From NCBI GenBank assembly GCA_003134785.1, contig PLCN01000017.1, forward strand, positions 186,001-250,000: a stretch of 64,000 nt of DNA, in the 5' to 3' direction. The position numbers were made by a program, and so were the translations under genes. Positions 35,355-43,252 of the stretch are shown piece after piece. This DNA comes from Spartobacteria bacterium. Lineage in GTDB: Bacteria > Verrucomicrobiota > Verrucomicrobiia > Chthoniobacterales > UBA10450. Below the pieces are notes generated by a model, which was not told the DNA's origin, did not search any database, and was given only the letters and a program-made list of their open reading frames with translations. How positions within the stretch are numbered: the stretch's first letter is position 1; the number at the start of each line of letters is the position of its first letter.

Positions 35355-35738
35355 ATGCCAAGAGCCACTAACGCCCCGGCCAGCCGGGAGCGACGCAAGC
35401 GCGTTCTAGATCAAGCCAAGGGTTACCGCGGCCGCCGTTCCAAACTTTTCCGTTACGCGAAGGACGCGACAATGAAAGGCAAATACTGGGCCTATCGCGA
35501 TCGCAAAACGCGCAAACGCACTTTCCGTTATCTCTGGATCCAGCGCCTGAACGCCGCCGTCCGCGCGCAAGGTCTCACCTACAGCCGTTTCGCCGAGGGC
35601 TTGAAAGCCGCGAACATCGGGCTCGATCGCAAGATCCTTTCCGATCTCGCCATCACCGACGAAGTCGCGTTCAAGGGAATTGTCGAGCAGGTGAAAACCG
35701 CGCTCGAGAATAAAGCGAAAGCGAAGAAGGCGGCGTAG
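35355..35738 (+). CDS. rplT: 50S ribosomal protein L20
   Basis: A 127-residue ribosomal protein needed for early 50S assembly. The basic N-terminal extension ([20 protein letters not shown]) and globular part ([37 protein letters not shown]) are typical. A Shine-Dalgarno (GAAGGAG) lies about 30 bases upstream and AATAAAACAAA is closer. rpmI and infC, the usual upstream partners, are absent from the 385 bases before it. It precedes pheS, a common gene order, with a REP pair in between. Confidence 0.97.
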   Translation: MPRATNAPASRERRKRVLDQAKGYRGRRSKLFRYAKDATMKGKYWAYRDRKTRKRTFRYLWIQRLNAAVRAQGLTYSRFAEGLKAANIGLDRKILSDLAITDEVAFKGIVEQVKTALENKAKAKKAA

Positions 35739-35741
35739 CCT

Positions 35742-35812
35742 GTAGCGGCGGTCTATGACCGCCGAGGCTCGGCTAACACGATCAACGTTCGGCGGTCATA
35801 GACCGCCGCTAC
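35742..35812. repeat. Inverted pair of GTAG-REP palindromes between rplT and pheS
   Basis: GTAG plus CGGCGGTC-TAT-GACCGCCG at 35742-35764 faces the inverted unit at 35790-35812 across 25 bases. Both units match the consensus exactly. The first begins three bases after the rplT stop. Confidence 0.92.
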
Positions 35813-35825
35813 AGTTCGCTGAATT

Positions 35826-35861
35826 GGATGTTGGACGTTGGGCGTTGAACGTTGGACGTTT
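35826..35861. repeat. GGACGTTGGGCGTTGAACGTT repeat before pheS
   Basis: Tandem CGTTGGA-type units, the inverse of those at 24711, end eight bases before the pheS ATG. This stretch makes an apparent N-terminal extension of PheS, which is not real. Confidence 0.8.
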
Positions 35862-35868
35862 CTTCTCC

Positions 35869-36885
35869 ATGACGCACGCACTGGAAGAATTGCGCTTGTC
35901 CGCCTTGCGCGAGATCGGCGAGGCCACCGACGAACAAGCTCTCGAGGCCACGCGCGTCCGTTACCTCGGGCGCTCGGGCAGCATCTCGGCCTGGGCCGAT
36001 CGGATGAAATCGCTCAGCAAGGAAGAGCGTCCCATCGTGGGCAAGCTTCTGAACGAAGCACGCAACGCCGTCACGGCCGCGATCCAGCAAAGCTCCGAGC
36101 GTCTTCGCGCGGCGAAGGAATCGAGCGAGCTGGCGAACCTCGATATATCGCTTCCCGGCACCGCGGCCGAACTCGGCTCGCTGCATCCGTTGACGCAAAT
36201 GCTCGATCGCGCCATTGGCATTTTTCGGCGAATGGGTTTTGCGCTCGCCGAAGGACCGGATGTCGAAACGGAATGGCATTGCTTCGACGCGCTCAACACC
36301 GCACCCGATCACCCCGCGCGAAACGAGCAGGATACATTTTTTTTGCCGGATGGCCGTGTGCTTCGCACGCACACTTCGACCGTGCAGATCCGCACGATGG
36401 AAAGCGCACCGCCGCCCATTCGCGTGATCGCTCCGGGCGCTGCATATCGCCGCGATGAAGTGGACGCCACCCACAGCGCCCAATTTCACCAGATCGAAGG
36501 ACTTTACGTTGATGAAGGCGTGAGCGTCGCGGACCTGAAAGGGACGTTGGAATTTTTTCTGCGCGAGCTTTTCGGCGCTGATTCGCAGGTCCGTTTCCGT
36601 CCCCATTATTTTCCCTTCACCGAGCCGAGCTTTGAGATCGACGTGAAATCAAAAGCGCTCAGGGGCGGCGAGAAATGGCTGGAAGTTTGCGGCTGCGGGA
36701 TGGTGCATCCGGCTGTTTTCGAAGAGGTAAACAAAGCGCGAAAGGACAACGCCTACGATCCGGAGAAGTGGAGCGGGTTCGCGTTCGGATTGGGCATGGA
36801 TCGGCTGGCGATGATTTTGTTCGGCGTTCCCGATCTTCGATTGTTTGCCGCCAACGATCTGCGTTTTCTGAGGCAATTCGCATGA
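35869..36885 (+). CDS. pheS: Phenylalanyl-tRNA synthetase alpha subunit
   Basis: The catalytic subunit that charges tRNA-Phe, 338 residues from the ATG at 35869. The N-terminal tRNA-binding coiled coil (LEELRLSALREIGEATDE) precedes the class II core. That core has HPLTQMLDRAIGIFRRMGF, motif 2 around APGAAYRRDEVDATHSAQFH, and motif 3 GFAFGLGMDRLAMILFGVPD. It is followed by pheT after 139 bases of repeat DNA, whereas in many genomes the two genes are nearly contiguous. Confidence 0.97.
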   Translation: MTHALEELRLSALREIGEATDEQALEATRVRYLGRSGSISAWADRMKSLSKEERPIVGKLLNEARNAVTAAIQQSSERLRAAKESSELANLDISLPGTAAELGSLHPLTQMLDRAIGIFRRMGFALAEGPDVETEWHCFDALNTAPDHPARNEQDTFFLPDGRVLRTHTSTVQIRTMESAPPPIRVIAPGAAYRRDEVDATHSAQFHQIEGLYVDEGVSVADLKGTLEFFLRELFGADSQVRFRPHYFPFTEPSFEIDVKSKALRGGEKWLEVCGCGMVHPAVFEEVNKARKDNAYDPEKWSGFAFGLGMDRLAMILFGVPDLRLFAANDLRFLRQFA

Positions 36886-36904
36886 GTGTGTCTTGCCTTT
36901 CTCT

Positions 36905-37020
36905 GGGCAGCGCACGCGTCTCGCGTGCTGTTTTCGGCGCCCTCGCCGAAAAATCTTTACCGGAGCCATTGCCGTTCGGCGAGGCGCCGAACGGGGCACG
37001 CGAGGGCGCGCGCGCTCCCC
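36905..37020. repeat. Composite palindrome with GGGGAGCGC end, variant family
   Basis: The outer hairpin arms are GCGCACGCGTCTCGCGTGC at the left and GGCACGCGAGGGCGCGCG at the right, ending GCGCTCCCC. The inner hairpins are TTTTCGGC/GCCGAAAA and GTTCGGC/GCCGAAC. The plan matches the elements at 19934, 21920, 41862 and 46369, but the stems differ throughout. It sits inside the pheS-pheT operon. Confidence 0.82.
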
Positions 37021-37024
37021 AGAC

Positions 37025-39373
37025 ATGAAATTTTCCGTTAACTGGCTGCGCGAATTTGTCGAGCTGCCCTCGACCGTGGAAGAGCTGGCCGAGCTTCTCA
37101 CGCTCGCTGGCATCGAAATCGAACGCATCGAAAAGCGCGGCGCGAACTTCGACAAAGTCGTTGTAGCACAAATCACCTCTTCTGCGCAGCACCCGAATGC
37201 GGATCGCCTGAGCGTTTGCCAGGTCGATGACGGCAGCGGACAACCACGCCAGATCGTTTGCGGCGCGAAGAATTACAAAGTGGGCGACAAAGTTCCCCTC
37301 GCCCTGCCGGGCGCAATCCTGGCGCACGATTTGAAAATCAAGCCGAGCAAACTGCGCGGTGTTGAATCGCAAGGCATGCTCTGCAGCCCGAGCGAACTCG
37401 GCCTCTCCGAAGAGAGTGAAGGACTCTTAATTCTTTCACCCGACGCAAAAATCGGCGCGCCGATCGCCTCATTCTTTCCCGACGACACGATCCTCGAGGT
37501 CGAGATCACGCCAAACCGCGGCGATCTCCTCAGCCATTTTGGTTTGGCGCGGGAAATTGCGGCGCTGGTAGGGTCATCGCGCTGCGATGACCGCGGACGG
37601 CGCAGCGCGCCGTCCCTACCATTGAAGCGCGATGGCGTGCGGATCTCCGCGCCTAACGAATGCCCCTTCTATTCCGCGCGGCGGATCGAAAACGTCACAG
37701 TTGGTCCCAGTCCCGATTGGCTGCGCGCGAAACTGGACGCGGTCGGCCTGCGCTCGATCAACAACATCGTGGACATCACCAATTTCGTGATGCTGGAAAT
37801 CGGCCAGCCTCTGCACGCTTTTGATGCGGACAAATTGACGGGTGGAATCAACGTCCGGCTCGCTCATGAAAACGAACAATTCCTCGCCCTCGATGGAAAG
37901 AACTACTCGTTAGGCCCGGACACTCTCGTTATTGCCGACGACGTGCGAGCGGTTGGCATCGCGGGAGTGATGGGCGGCGAAGACACCGGCGTGACCGAGA
38001 CGACGAAGAACGTGCTCCTGGAAAGCGCCTACTTCCGCCCCGGAAGCGTCCGACGCACCGCGAGAAAATTGAATCTGCCGAGCGATTCGAGTTACCGCTT
38101 CGAGCGCGGAGTCGATCCGGCGATGATCTTGCCGGCATCGCACCGCGCCACCGAATTGATTCGCGAACTCGCCGGAGGAAATCCCTCGCCTGAAATTGCG
38201 ACAGCGGGAGAGCTTCCGGCTCCGCCCGCGGATGTCTTGTTGCGCTACGAACGCTCCAATGAACTTATCGGCCTGCCGGTCGCGAAGGAACGCGTCGATG
38301 AAATTCTCGAACGATTCGGCTTGAAGAAAGCGCGCTCCAGCGAAGACGAAACGTCATGGCACATTCCGACTCACCGTTCTGATCTTCAGCGTGAAGCCGA
38401 CTTGGTCGAAGAGGTCGTGCGCGTGTTTGGAATCGAGCGCGTGCCGGTACGATATCGCAGCCGCTTCACGCCCTCATCAGAAGCGGATCGCAACTACGAT
38501 TTCGAGTCGGTATTGCGTGCGCGTTTGTCTGGCCACGGACTTGTGGAGGTCCGGACTTCGAAATTGATTTCAAGAAAAGCCACCGCTTTTGAAGAGGCCC
38601 TCTCACTACGCAATCCGCTAAACGAAGACCACGTCGCGTTGCGCAGAAGCTTCTATCCGCCGTTGCTCGACGTCTTAGTGCGCAACGTAATGGCGGGCGC
38701 GAAACGCGTCGCAATTTTTGAGGTCGGCCGAGTTTTCATCCCTCCAGAGGCCAAAGAAGAACGGCATCTTGGTATTCTTCTTTGGGGAAACACAGCATCA
38801 TTGCTTCATTGGCGCTGCGAAAATCGCGCCCTCGATTATTTCGATCTTAAAGGAGTAATTGAATCACTCTCAATCCCGACTTCATTTAAACGAGTTCAGC
38901 GGCCCGATCTCATGCTGGCCGCGGAAATTTGGTCGAATAACCAGCGAATTGGTTTGGTGGGCCAAATACCATCAGAACGGAGATTGACGATTGGGCCGAC
39001 GAGTCCCGTATTGTTTGCAGAGCTGAATGTAGATCTGATCGCGCACGCACAGACTGCCTCCAGTTTTCGCGAGGTCGCAAAATTTCCGTCCGTCACGCGC
39101 GACATCGCGATGATCGTTCCAGAAAAATTAAGCCACGCAGAAATTTTCTCGACGATCGCGAGCGTGAATGAACCGCTCCTGGCGAGCATTGAATTATTCG
39201 ATGTTTTCAGCGGAAAAGAAGAACAAAATTTCGGCGCGGGAAAAAAGTCGCTGGCATATGCGTTGACATACCGCGACAAAACTCGCACACTGACGAACGA
39301 CGAAATCACCGTGGTCCACGCGAAGATTCGCGAGCGGTTGCAGCGGGAATTGGGAGTGGAACTACGGGAATAG
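37025..39373 (+). CDS. pheT: Phenylalanyl-tRNA synthetase beta subunit
   Basis: The partner of PheS with editing and tRNA anticodon-binding roles, 782 residues from the ATG at 37025. It has an N-terminal EMAP-like tRNA-binding domain (VVVAQITSSAQHPNADRLSV), the B3/B4 editing region (LRSINNIVDITNFVMLEIGQ; SAYFRPGSVRRTARKLNLPS), the B5 domain and a C-terminal ferredoxin-like anticodon domain (FREVAKFPSVTRDIAMIVPE). Residues 181-198 are encoded by a REP pair (separate entry), placed in a linker that normally varies in length. A frame extension to 36893 is translated repeat. Two copies of the GCCTAACGAG-type motif lie here. Confidence 0.96.
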   Translation: MKFSVNWLREFVELPSTVEELAELLTLAGIEIERIEKRGANFDKVVVAQITSSAQHPNADRLSVCQVDDGSGQPRQIVCGAKNYKVGDKVPLALPGAILAHDLKIKPSKLRGVESQGMLCSPSELGLSEESEGLLILSPDAKIGAPIASFFPDDTILEVEITPNRGDLLSHFGLAREIAALVGSSRCDDRGRRSAPSLPLKRDGVRISAPNECPFYSARRIENVTVGPSPDWLRAKLDAVGLRSINNIVDITNFVMLEIGQPLHAFDADKLTGGINVRLAHENEQFLALDGKNYSLGPDTLVIADDVRAVGIAGVMGGEDTGVTETTKNVLLESAYFRPGSVRRTARKLNLPSDSSYRFERGVDPAMILPASHRATELIRELAGGNPSPEIATAGELPAPPADVLLRYERSNELIGLPVAKERVDEILERFGLKKARSSEDETSWHIPTHRSDLQREADLVEEVVRVFGIERVPVRYRSRFTPSSEADRNYDFESVLRARLSGHGLVEVRTSKLISRKATAFEEALSLRNPLNEDHVALRRSFYPPLLDVLVRNVMAGAKRVAIFEVGRVFIPPEAKEERHLGILLWGNTASLLHWRCENRALDYFDLKGVIESLSIPTSFKRVQRPDLMLAAEIWSNNQRIGLVGQIPSERRLTIGPTSPVLFAELNVDLIAHAQTASSFREVAKFPSVTRDIAMIVPEKLSHAEIFSTIASVNEPLLASIELFDVFSGKEEQNFGAGKKSLAYALTYRDKTRTLTNDEITVVHAKIRERLQRELGVELRE
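37567..37620. repeat. GTAG-REP pair inserted in frame inside pheT
   Basis: The left unit is GTAG then GGTCATCGC-GCT-GCGATGACC. The right unit, inverted, reads GTAG then GGACGGCGC-GCT-GCGCCGTCC on the minus strand. The outer GGTAGGG and CCCTACC arms also pair. The 54 bases equal 18 codons and keep the pheT frame. Confidence 0.85.
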
Positions 39374-39391
39374 TTCTTTGATAGGGTCGAG

Positions 39392-39461
39392 AGTTTTTGA
39401 TTGAGGGTTGGGATGAAAACCAGAGTTTTTCGCTCAACTCTCAACCGAGAACTCTCAACCA
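39392..39461. repeat. GAGAGTTGAGGGTTG-type inverted repeat
   Basis: GAGAGTTTTTGATTGAGGGT is followed about 30 bases on by CTCAACTCTCAACCGAGAAC and CTCTCAACC, a partly complementary pair of tandem arms. It lies between the pheT stop and the 6S RNA gene. Confidence 0.6.
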
Positions 39462-39463
39462 TT

Positions 39464-39643
39464 TACCCTGCGGTGTTCGAGATTACAGGTGTGATTCCCG
39501 AACCGATATTTCATTGACTAGGAGGCTTGGTTGCACTTGGGGAAGATGACATGCCTTAATTGGAAGTCAGACGCTCCTGCGACGGTCGTCCGCCCGTTAC
39601 CGAAAGGGAACGGGATATCCGCCTTAACGGCATTTGCGGGGTA
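39464..39643 (+). ncRNA. ssrS: 6S RNA (regulator of sigma-70 RNA polymerase)
   Basis: About 180 bases that fold like an open promoter and sequester housekeeping RNA polymerase in slow growth. The 5' part has GTGATTCCCGAACCGATATT then TCAT, almost the same as the conserved 5' bubble strand of known 6S RNAs (CCGATATTTCAT in E. coli). The 3' part has GACGCTCCTGCGACGGTCGT, like the E. coli CTGCGACGACAC region. The ends TACCCTGCGG and TTTGCGGGGTA pair as the closing stem. A strong terminator follows at once. It lies after pheT, a place where zapA and 6S RNA occur in several other lineages. The exact 5' end is uncertain by a few bases. Confidence 0.9.
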
Positions 39644-39650
39644 ATATTTT

Positions 39651-39688
39651 AAAGCCCGGGCTGCGCAAGCAGTCCGGGCTTTCTCTTG
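39651..39688 (+). terminator. Rho-independent terminator of the 6S RNA gene
   Basis: AAAGCCCGGGCTGC (39651-39664) pairs with GCAGTCCGGGCTTT (39669-39682), a 14-bp stem with one G-U pair and a GCAA loop. TTCTCTT continues after it. The A-run before the stem means it could also work for minus-strand transcription. Confidence 0.92.
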
Positions 39689-39693
39689 CTCAT

Positions 39694-39768
39694 GCTCCTA
39701 CTCTTGATCCTGATCCTCTGGTCGCCTAAACGATCAGGAGCAGGATCATGATTAAGAGCAGGAGGGGA
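39694..39768. repeat. CACGAG-type dispersed repeat, inverted-arm form
   Basis: The left arm has CTCCTACTCTTGATCCTGAT and the right arm GATCAGGAGCAGGATCATGA, across about 15 bases. It has the same design as the element at 27345-27441. It lies between the 6S RNA terminator and carA. Confidence 0.72.
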
Positions 39769-39818
39769 AGTTTTTGCTCTTTCGCGGACGGTTAAAGCTG
39801 CTTAGGTCTCGCCCAGCC

Positions 39819-40967
39819 ATGCGCGCAATTCTCGCTCTCGAAGACGGTCGGATTTTTGAAGGCGAATCGTTTGGCGCGACTGGCACTTGTGTCGGCGAAA
39901 TCTGTTTCAACACTTCGATGACCGGCTACCAGGAAGTCCTGACCGATCCATCTTATCGCGGTCAGATCGTGGCCATGACTTATCCGCTAATCGGAAATTA
40001 CGGCACCAATGCGCTCGATCAGGAAAGCCGTGAGCCGCACGTGCGCGGATTTGTGATCGAAGAGCTGAGCGAGGTCCCGAGCAGTTGGCGTTCTGAGTCG
40101 TCGCTCGAAGATTATCTTTTGCGCTGGAAGATCCCGGGAGTGCAAGGCATCGACACGCGCGCGCTGACGCGGCACCTGCGCGAACGCGGCGCGATGAAAG
40201 CTTGCCTAACGAGTGAAACCCTTTCGGAAAAAGAAGCTGTTCAGCGCGCGATCGACGGCGAAGGCGTGATCGGGATGGACTACGTCCGCGAGGTCAGCAC
40301 CCGCCAATCGTATCAATGGGATCCGGACGATCGGCTCAGCACGATGTGGTCGGTGGCGAGCGGAAATGCGGACGAAGTGATCCGCCAACCTTTGCCGCCT
40401 GTGCGTCATCGCGTGATCGCTTACGATTACGGGATCAAAGAAAACATCCTGCGCCGCCTGCGCCAGAATGGATTCGGCGTCACGGTTGTATCGGCGACGG
40501 CGACCGCGGATGAAGTGCTGGCCTTGAATCCGGACGGCGTCTTTCTTTCGAACGGACCCGGCGATCCGTCGGCGTTGCCCTACGCGCACGAGGCCTTGCG
40601 CGGGTTGATGGGAAAAAAGCCGATCTTCGGAATTTGCCTTGGCCATCAAGTGCTCGGTCTCGCCGTCGGCGGCAAGACGTTCAAATTAAAATTCGGACAC
40701 CGCGGCGGCAATCAACCGGTGAAAGATTTGCGCACCGGCAAGGTTGCGATCACGTCGCAGAATCATGGCTTCGCGGTGGATGCGGATTCGTTGCCGGCGG
40801 AAATGGAAGTCACGCATATCAATTTGAACGACGGCACGGTTGAGGGCATGCGTCATCGCGAATTGCCGGTCTTCAGTGTGCAATATCATCCGGAAGCGGC
40901 GCCAGGTCCGCATGATGCCGGATACTTCTTCTCGCAATTTGCGGAGCTGATCGACGAGAGCCGGTAG
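39819..40967 (+). CDS. carA: Carbamoyl-phosphate synthase small subunit
   Basis: The glutamine amidotransferase subunit that feeds ammonia to CarB for arginine and pyrimidine synthesis. From the ATG at 39819 it has 382 residues, the usual size. The N-terminal domain has GDSFGATG-like [20 protein letters not shown] and [19 protein letters not shown]. The class I amidotransferase triad is visible as the Cys in [11 protein letters not shown] and the His/Glu in [13 protein letters not shown]. The TTG start at 39774 is rejected. carB is not in the window. A GCCTAACGAG copy lies at 40204. Confidence 0.96.
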   Translation: MRAILALEDGRIFEGESFGATGTCVGEICFNTSMTGYQEVLTDPSYRGQIVAMTYPLIGNYGTNALDQESREPHVRGFVIEELSEVPSSWRSESSLEDYLLRWKIPGVQGIDTRALTRHLRERGAMKACLTSETLSEKEAVQRAIDGEGVIGMDYVREVSTRQSYQWDPDDRLSTMWSVASGNADEVIRQPLPPVRHRVIAYDYGIKENILRRLRQNGFGVTVVSATATADEVLALNPDGVFLSNGPGDPSALPYAHEALRGLMGKKPIFGICLGHQVLGLAVGGKTFKLKFGHRGGNQPVKDLRTGKVAITSQNHGFAVDADSLPAEMEVTHINLNDGTVEGMRHRELPVFSVQYHPEAAPGPHDAGYFFSQFAELIDESR

Positions 40968-40993
40968 AGATCTTGAGTCAATCGTGCCGGGCT

Positions 40994-41083
40994 GTAGCCG
41001 CTTCGCTAGGCGAAGCGCCGGTGGTGGCGCCGCTTGTTTTGCATTGGCGCGTCCTCTCGCGCTTCGCCTAGCGAAGCGGCTAC
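40994..41083. repeat. GTAG-REP pair, second stem family
   Basis: GTAG at 40994 stands at the foot of CCGCTTCGCTAGGCGAAGCG. The inverted unit GCGCTTCGCCTAGCGAAGCG ends in CTAC at 41083. About 35 bases separate the stems. The same family occurs at 42263 (single) and 45081 (pair). It lies between the convergent carA and glycosyltransferase genes. Confidence 0.88.
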
Positions 41084-41098
41084 AGGAGCGCCTCTACA

Positions 41099-41821
41099 CT
41101 AGCGGCGCAGACGTAAGGCGGCGATTTCTTGGAGCATCCTGAGACTATCGCGCGCGAAGCTAACCTTGCTTCCATCGTAATGATTCCAGCGCACTGGAAT
41201 CTCGCGCATCCTGAGATTCGCCCGGCGCGCGAGATAGAGGAGCTCAACGTCGAAACCGAACCCGTCCGTTTTCGCCCGCTCGAGGATCGGCCGGAAGACC
41301 TCGAGGCGAAAGGCTTTGAATCCACATTGCGTGTCCCAAAAAGGAAGAGCGGTCGCGGCTCGAACGATGAGATTGAAAACACGGCCGCCCTGTTCGCGCC
41401 GCCATGGCTGACGATGACCGATCAACCGGCGGTCGAGAGCGCGTGAGCCGAACGCGACGTCTACTTCACCCGCGGCAATCGGTTGAATCAGTTTCGGAGT
41501 TTCATCGATCGGGGTAGAGAAGTCCGCATCGGAAAATAATCCGATCGGTTTCGTGGCGGCCAGCAAGCCTTCGCGCACGGCCGCGCCCTTGCCTCGGTTG
41601 GGTGAGTGCTCGATCAACCGTGTTGCGATCACGGTGCTTGCGGCAAAAACTTCGCGCACCACGGCCGAAGTTGCGTCCGTCGATCCATCGTTTACGACGA
41701 TCAATTCACTTTGCGGACTGGTGGCTTCGAGATAATTGAGCGCGCCGCGCAAACTTTGCCCGATCCGGTTCGCTTCGTTAAACGCGGGAATGACGAGGGA
41801 AAATGGAGGAAGCACGGTCAC
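41099..41821 (-). CDS. Family 2 glycosyltransferase (dolichyl-phosphate glucosyltransferase-like)
   Basis: A GT-A-fold enzyme of 240 residues without membrane spans. The nucleotide-binding motifs are LVIPAFNEANRIGQSLR, ELIVVNDGSTDAT and GLFSDADFSTPIDE, which holds the DxD-type metal site. TQCGFKAFRLEVF and GFGFDVELLYLARR are typical of the DPG/DPM-synthase-like subgroup that transfers sugar to polyprenyl phosphate. It could supply a lipid-linked donor to the GT-C-type proteins encoded at 27-33 kb, but that link is inference. It is monocistronic, flanked by repeats on both sides. Confidence 0.9.
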   Translation of the reverse strand: MTVLPPFSLVIPAFNEANRIGQSLRGALNYLEATSPQSELIVVNDGSTDATSAVVREVFAASTVIATRLIEHSPNRGKGAAVREGLLAATKPIGLFSDADFSTPIDETPKLIQPIAAGEVDVAFGSRALDRRLIGHRQPWRREQGGRVFNLIVRAATALPFWDTQCGFKAFRLEVFRPILERAKTDGFGFDVELLYLARRANLRMREIPVRWNHYDGSKVSFARDSLRMLQEIAALRLRR

Positions 41822-41861
41822 GGGATTTGGGAATGGAGACTATGCACCATTTCTTCGGCAT

Positions 41862-41996
41862 GGGGAGCGCAGGCTGCCAGCCTGCCCCGCCCGGCAGCTT
41901 GCCGGGCGGATCTGCAACCCACCCCATTTGCTCCGACTAAATCCGGATGTTCGCGGCAAGCTGCCGCGAACTGCAGGCTGGCAGCCTGCGCTCCCC
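41862..41996. repeat. Composite palindrome with GGGGAGCGC ends, copy 3
   Basis: The outer arms are GGGGAGCGCAGGCTGCCAGC and its complement. The inner hairpins are CGCCCGGCAGCTTGCCGGGC and TTCGCGGCAAGCTGCCGCGA, each self-complementary. The centre is unrelated to the other copies. Confidence 0.9.
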
Positions 41997-42030
41997 AGAG
42001 AATTGAAAATCTCGCCGGTCAGCACACGCG

Positions 42031-42192
42031 TTACTTGAAAATTGCGATGACTTTCTTGCCTTCGGAGATCGCGACCAAGCGCTCCAGACCCGCGCGAAGA
42101 TCCCGCTCGATCTCCGGCGTTGTTTTGCTGCGCGCGATCGTGCCCGCACCGCCGTGGATCACGAGGCCGATCTTCTTCTCTCGGGTTTCCAT
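42031..42192 (-). pseudogene. N-terminal remnant of isoaspartyl peptidase/L-asparaginase
   Basis: A 53-codon frame on the minus strand begins METREKKIGLVIHGGAGTIA. IHGGAGTI is the hallmark N-terminus of plant-type asparaginase/isoaspartyl peptidases. It continues TTPEIERDLRAGLERLVAIS, also fitting, then ends after about 50 residues, whereas the family needs about 300 with the catalytic Thr far downstream. No further homologous sequence is seen beyond the stop, where a composite palindrome begins at 41996. It is most likely the stump of a deleted gene. Confidence 0.6.
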
Positions 42193-42262
42193 GGTTTCTT
42201 GATTCGCTTTTGAAGCATGAGTGACTCGCCTCCCAGCTTATTTTTCAAGTTTCGCGTAGGCC

Positions 42263-42286
42263 GTAGCGCTTCGCTGTGCGAAGCGC
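42263..42286. repeat. Single GTAG-REP, second stem family
   Basis: GTAG at 42263 is followed by CGCTTCGC-TGT-GCGAAGCG, a perfect 8-bp stem. No inverted mate is seen nearby. It lies about 110 bases before mlaE. Confidence 0.8.
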
Positions 42287-42394
42287 GGACCGCAAGGGTT
42301 CTATCGCGCAACCATCACGCCGCCCACAGGGCGGCGGGTCCAGCAGCTTTTCCCCTTTGCACGTTAGGGAAGTGAGGCAACTTCCTCGTGACCC

Positions 42395-43252
42395 ATGGCC
42401 GAACCAAATAACACGAATGGCGACTCGAGCGGGACGATCCAGACCAATCCGGTCCTCGTCGTCCAGGGCATCGGTTACATGGGACGCAATCTTCTGCGCG
42501 AAATCGGGAGCATGTTTTGGTTCATCGTCTACACATTTACCGAGACGATGGAGAATGTGCGGCGCGGCCGCGTTCCGTTTCGCGCCGCGAGTTTCTTCCG
42601 GCACACCGAACGCGCCGGCGTGGGCTCGGTGCCGCTCGTGGCGATGGTCTCGTTTTTCCTCGGGCTTACCATGGCCCTCCTGACCGGATATCAACTTGCG
42701 CGCTTCGGGATGGAACGCCTGATCCCGGGCCTGGTCTGCATCGCGTTCACCCGCGAGCTGGGACCGCTCCTCACCGGCATCATGCTGGCGGCGCGGATCG
42801 GCGCGGCGTTCACGGCCGAGCTGGGCACGATGAAAGTGTCGGAGGAGGTGGAAGCGATCGAAGCCATGGGGATCAGTCCGCTGCGTTTTCTCGTCGCGCC
42901 GCGATTGCTCGCGCTTTTTGCCCTGACGCCGTGCCTCGCGGTGGTCTCCTGTATCGCCGCAGTGTTCGCGACGTTTCTGATTTCGAAGGCGTACTTCAAC
43001 ATCGCGTGGATCTATTTCACCGATCTTGTTCTAAACAGCCTCCTCATCCGGGACATCATTACCGGCATCATCAAAAGCCTCTTGTTCGGCCTCCTCATCG
43101 GCGCGATCGCGTGTTATCGCGGGCTCGGTGTCAAAGGAGGCGCGGCCGGCGTCGGCACCTCCACGACTTCCAGCGTCGTGACCGCGATCACGACTGTAAT
43201 CGGTTTCGATACGCTCTTTAACGTCGTTTACACTGTGTTCTTTCCCACGTGA
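42395..43252 (+). CDS. mlaE: MlaE-type permease of a lipid ABC transporter
   Basis: The integral membrane subunit of an MCE transporter that moves phospholipid between the inner and outer membranes, 285 residues. After a non-conserved start, the core shows SVPLVAMVSFFLGLTMALLT, then FTRELGPLLTGIMLAARIGA and AELGTMKVSEEVEAIEAMGI, the best-conserved stretch of this family. Five spans are predicted. Its stop overlaps the GTG of mlaF by four bases, so the subunits are probably made in step. Confidence 0.94.
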   Translation: MAEPNNTNGDSSGTIQTNPVLVVQGIGYMGRNLLREIGSMFWFIVYTFTETMENVRRGRVPFRAASFFRHTERAGVGSVPLVAMVSFFLGLTMALLTGYQLARFGMERLIPGLVCIAFTRELGPLLTGIMLAARIGAAFTAELGTMKVSEEVEAIEAMGISPLRFLVAPRLLALFALTPCLAVVSCIAAVFATFLISKAYFNIAWIYFTDLVLNSLLIRDIITGIIKSLLFGLLIGAIACYRGLGVKGGAAGVGTSTTSSVVTAITTVIGFDTLFNVVYTVFFPT

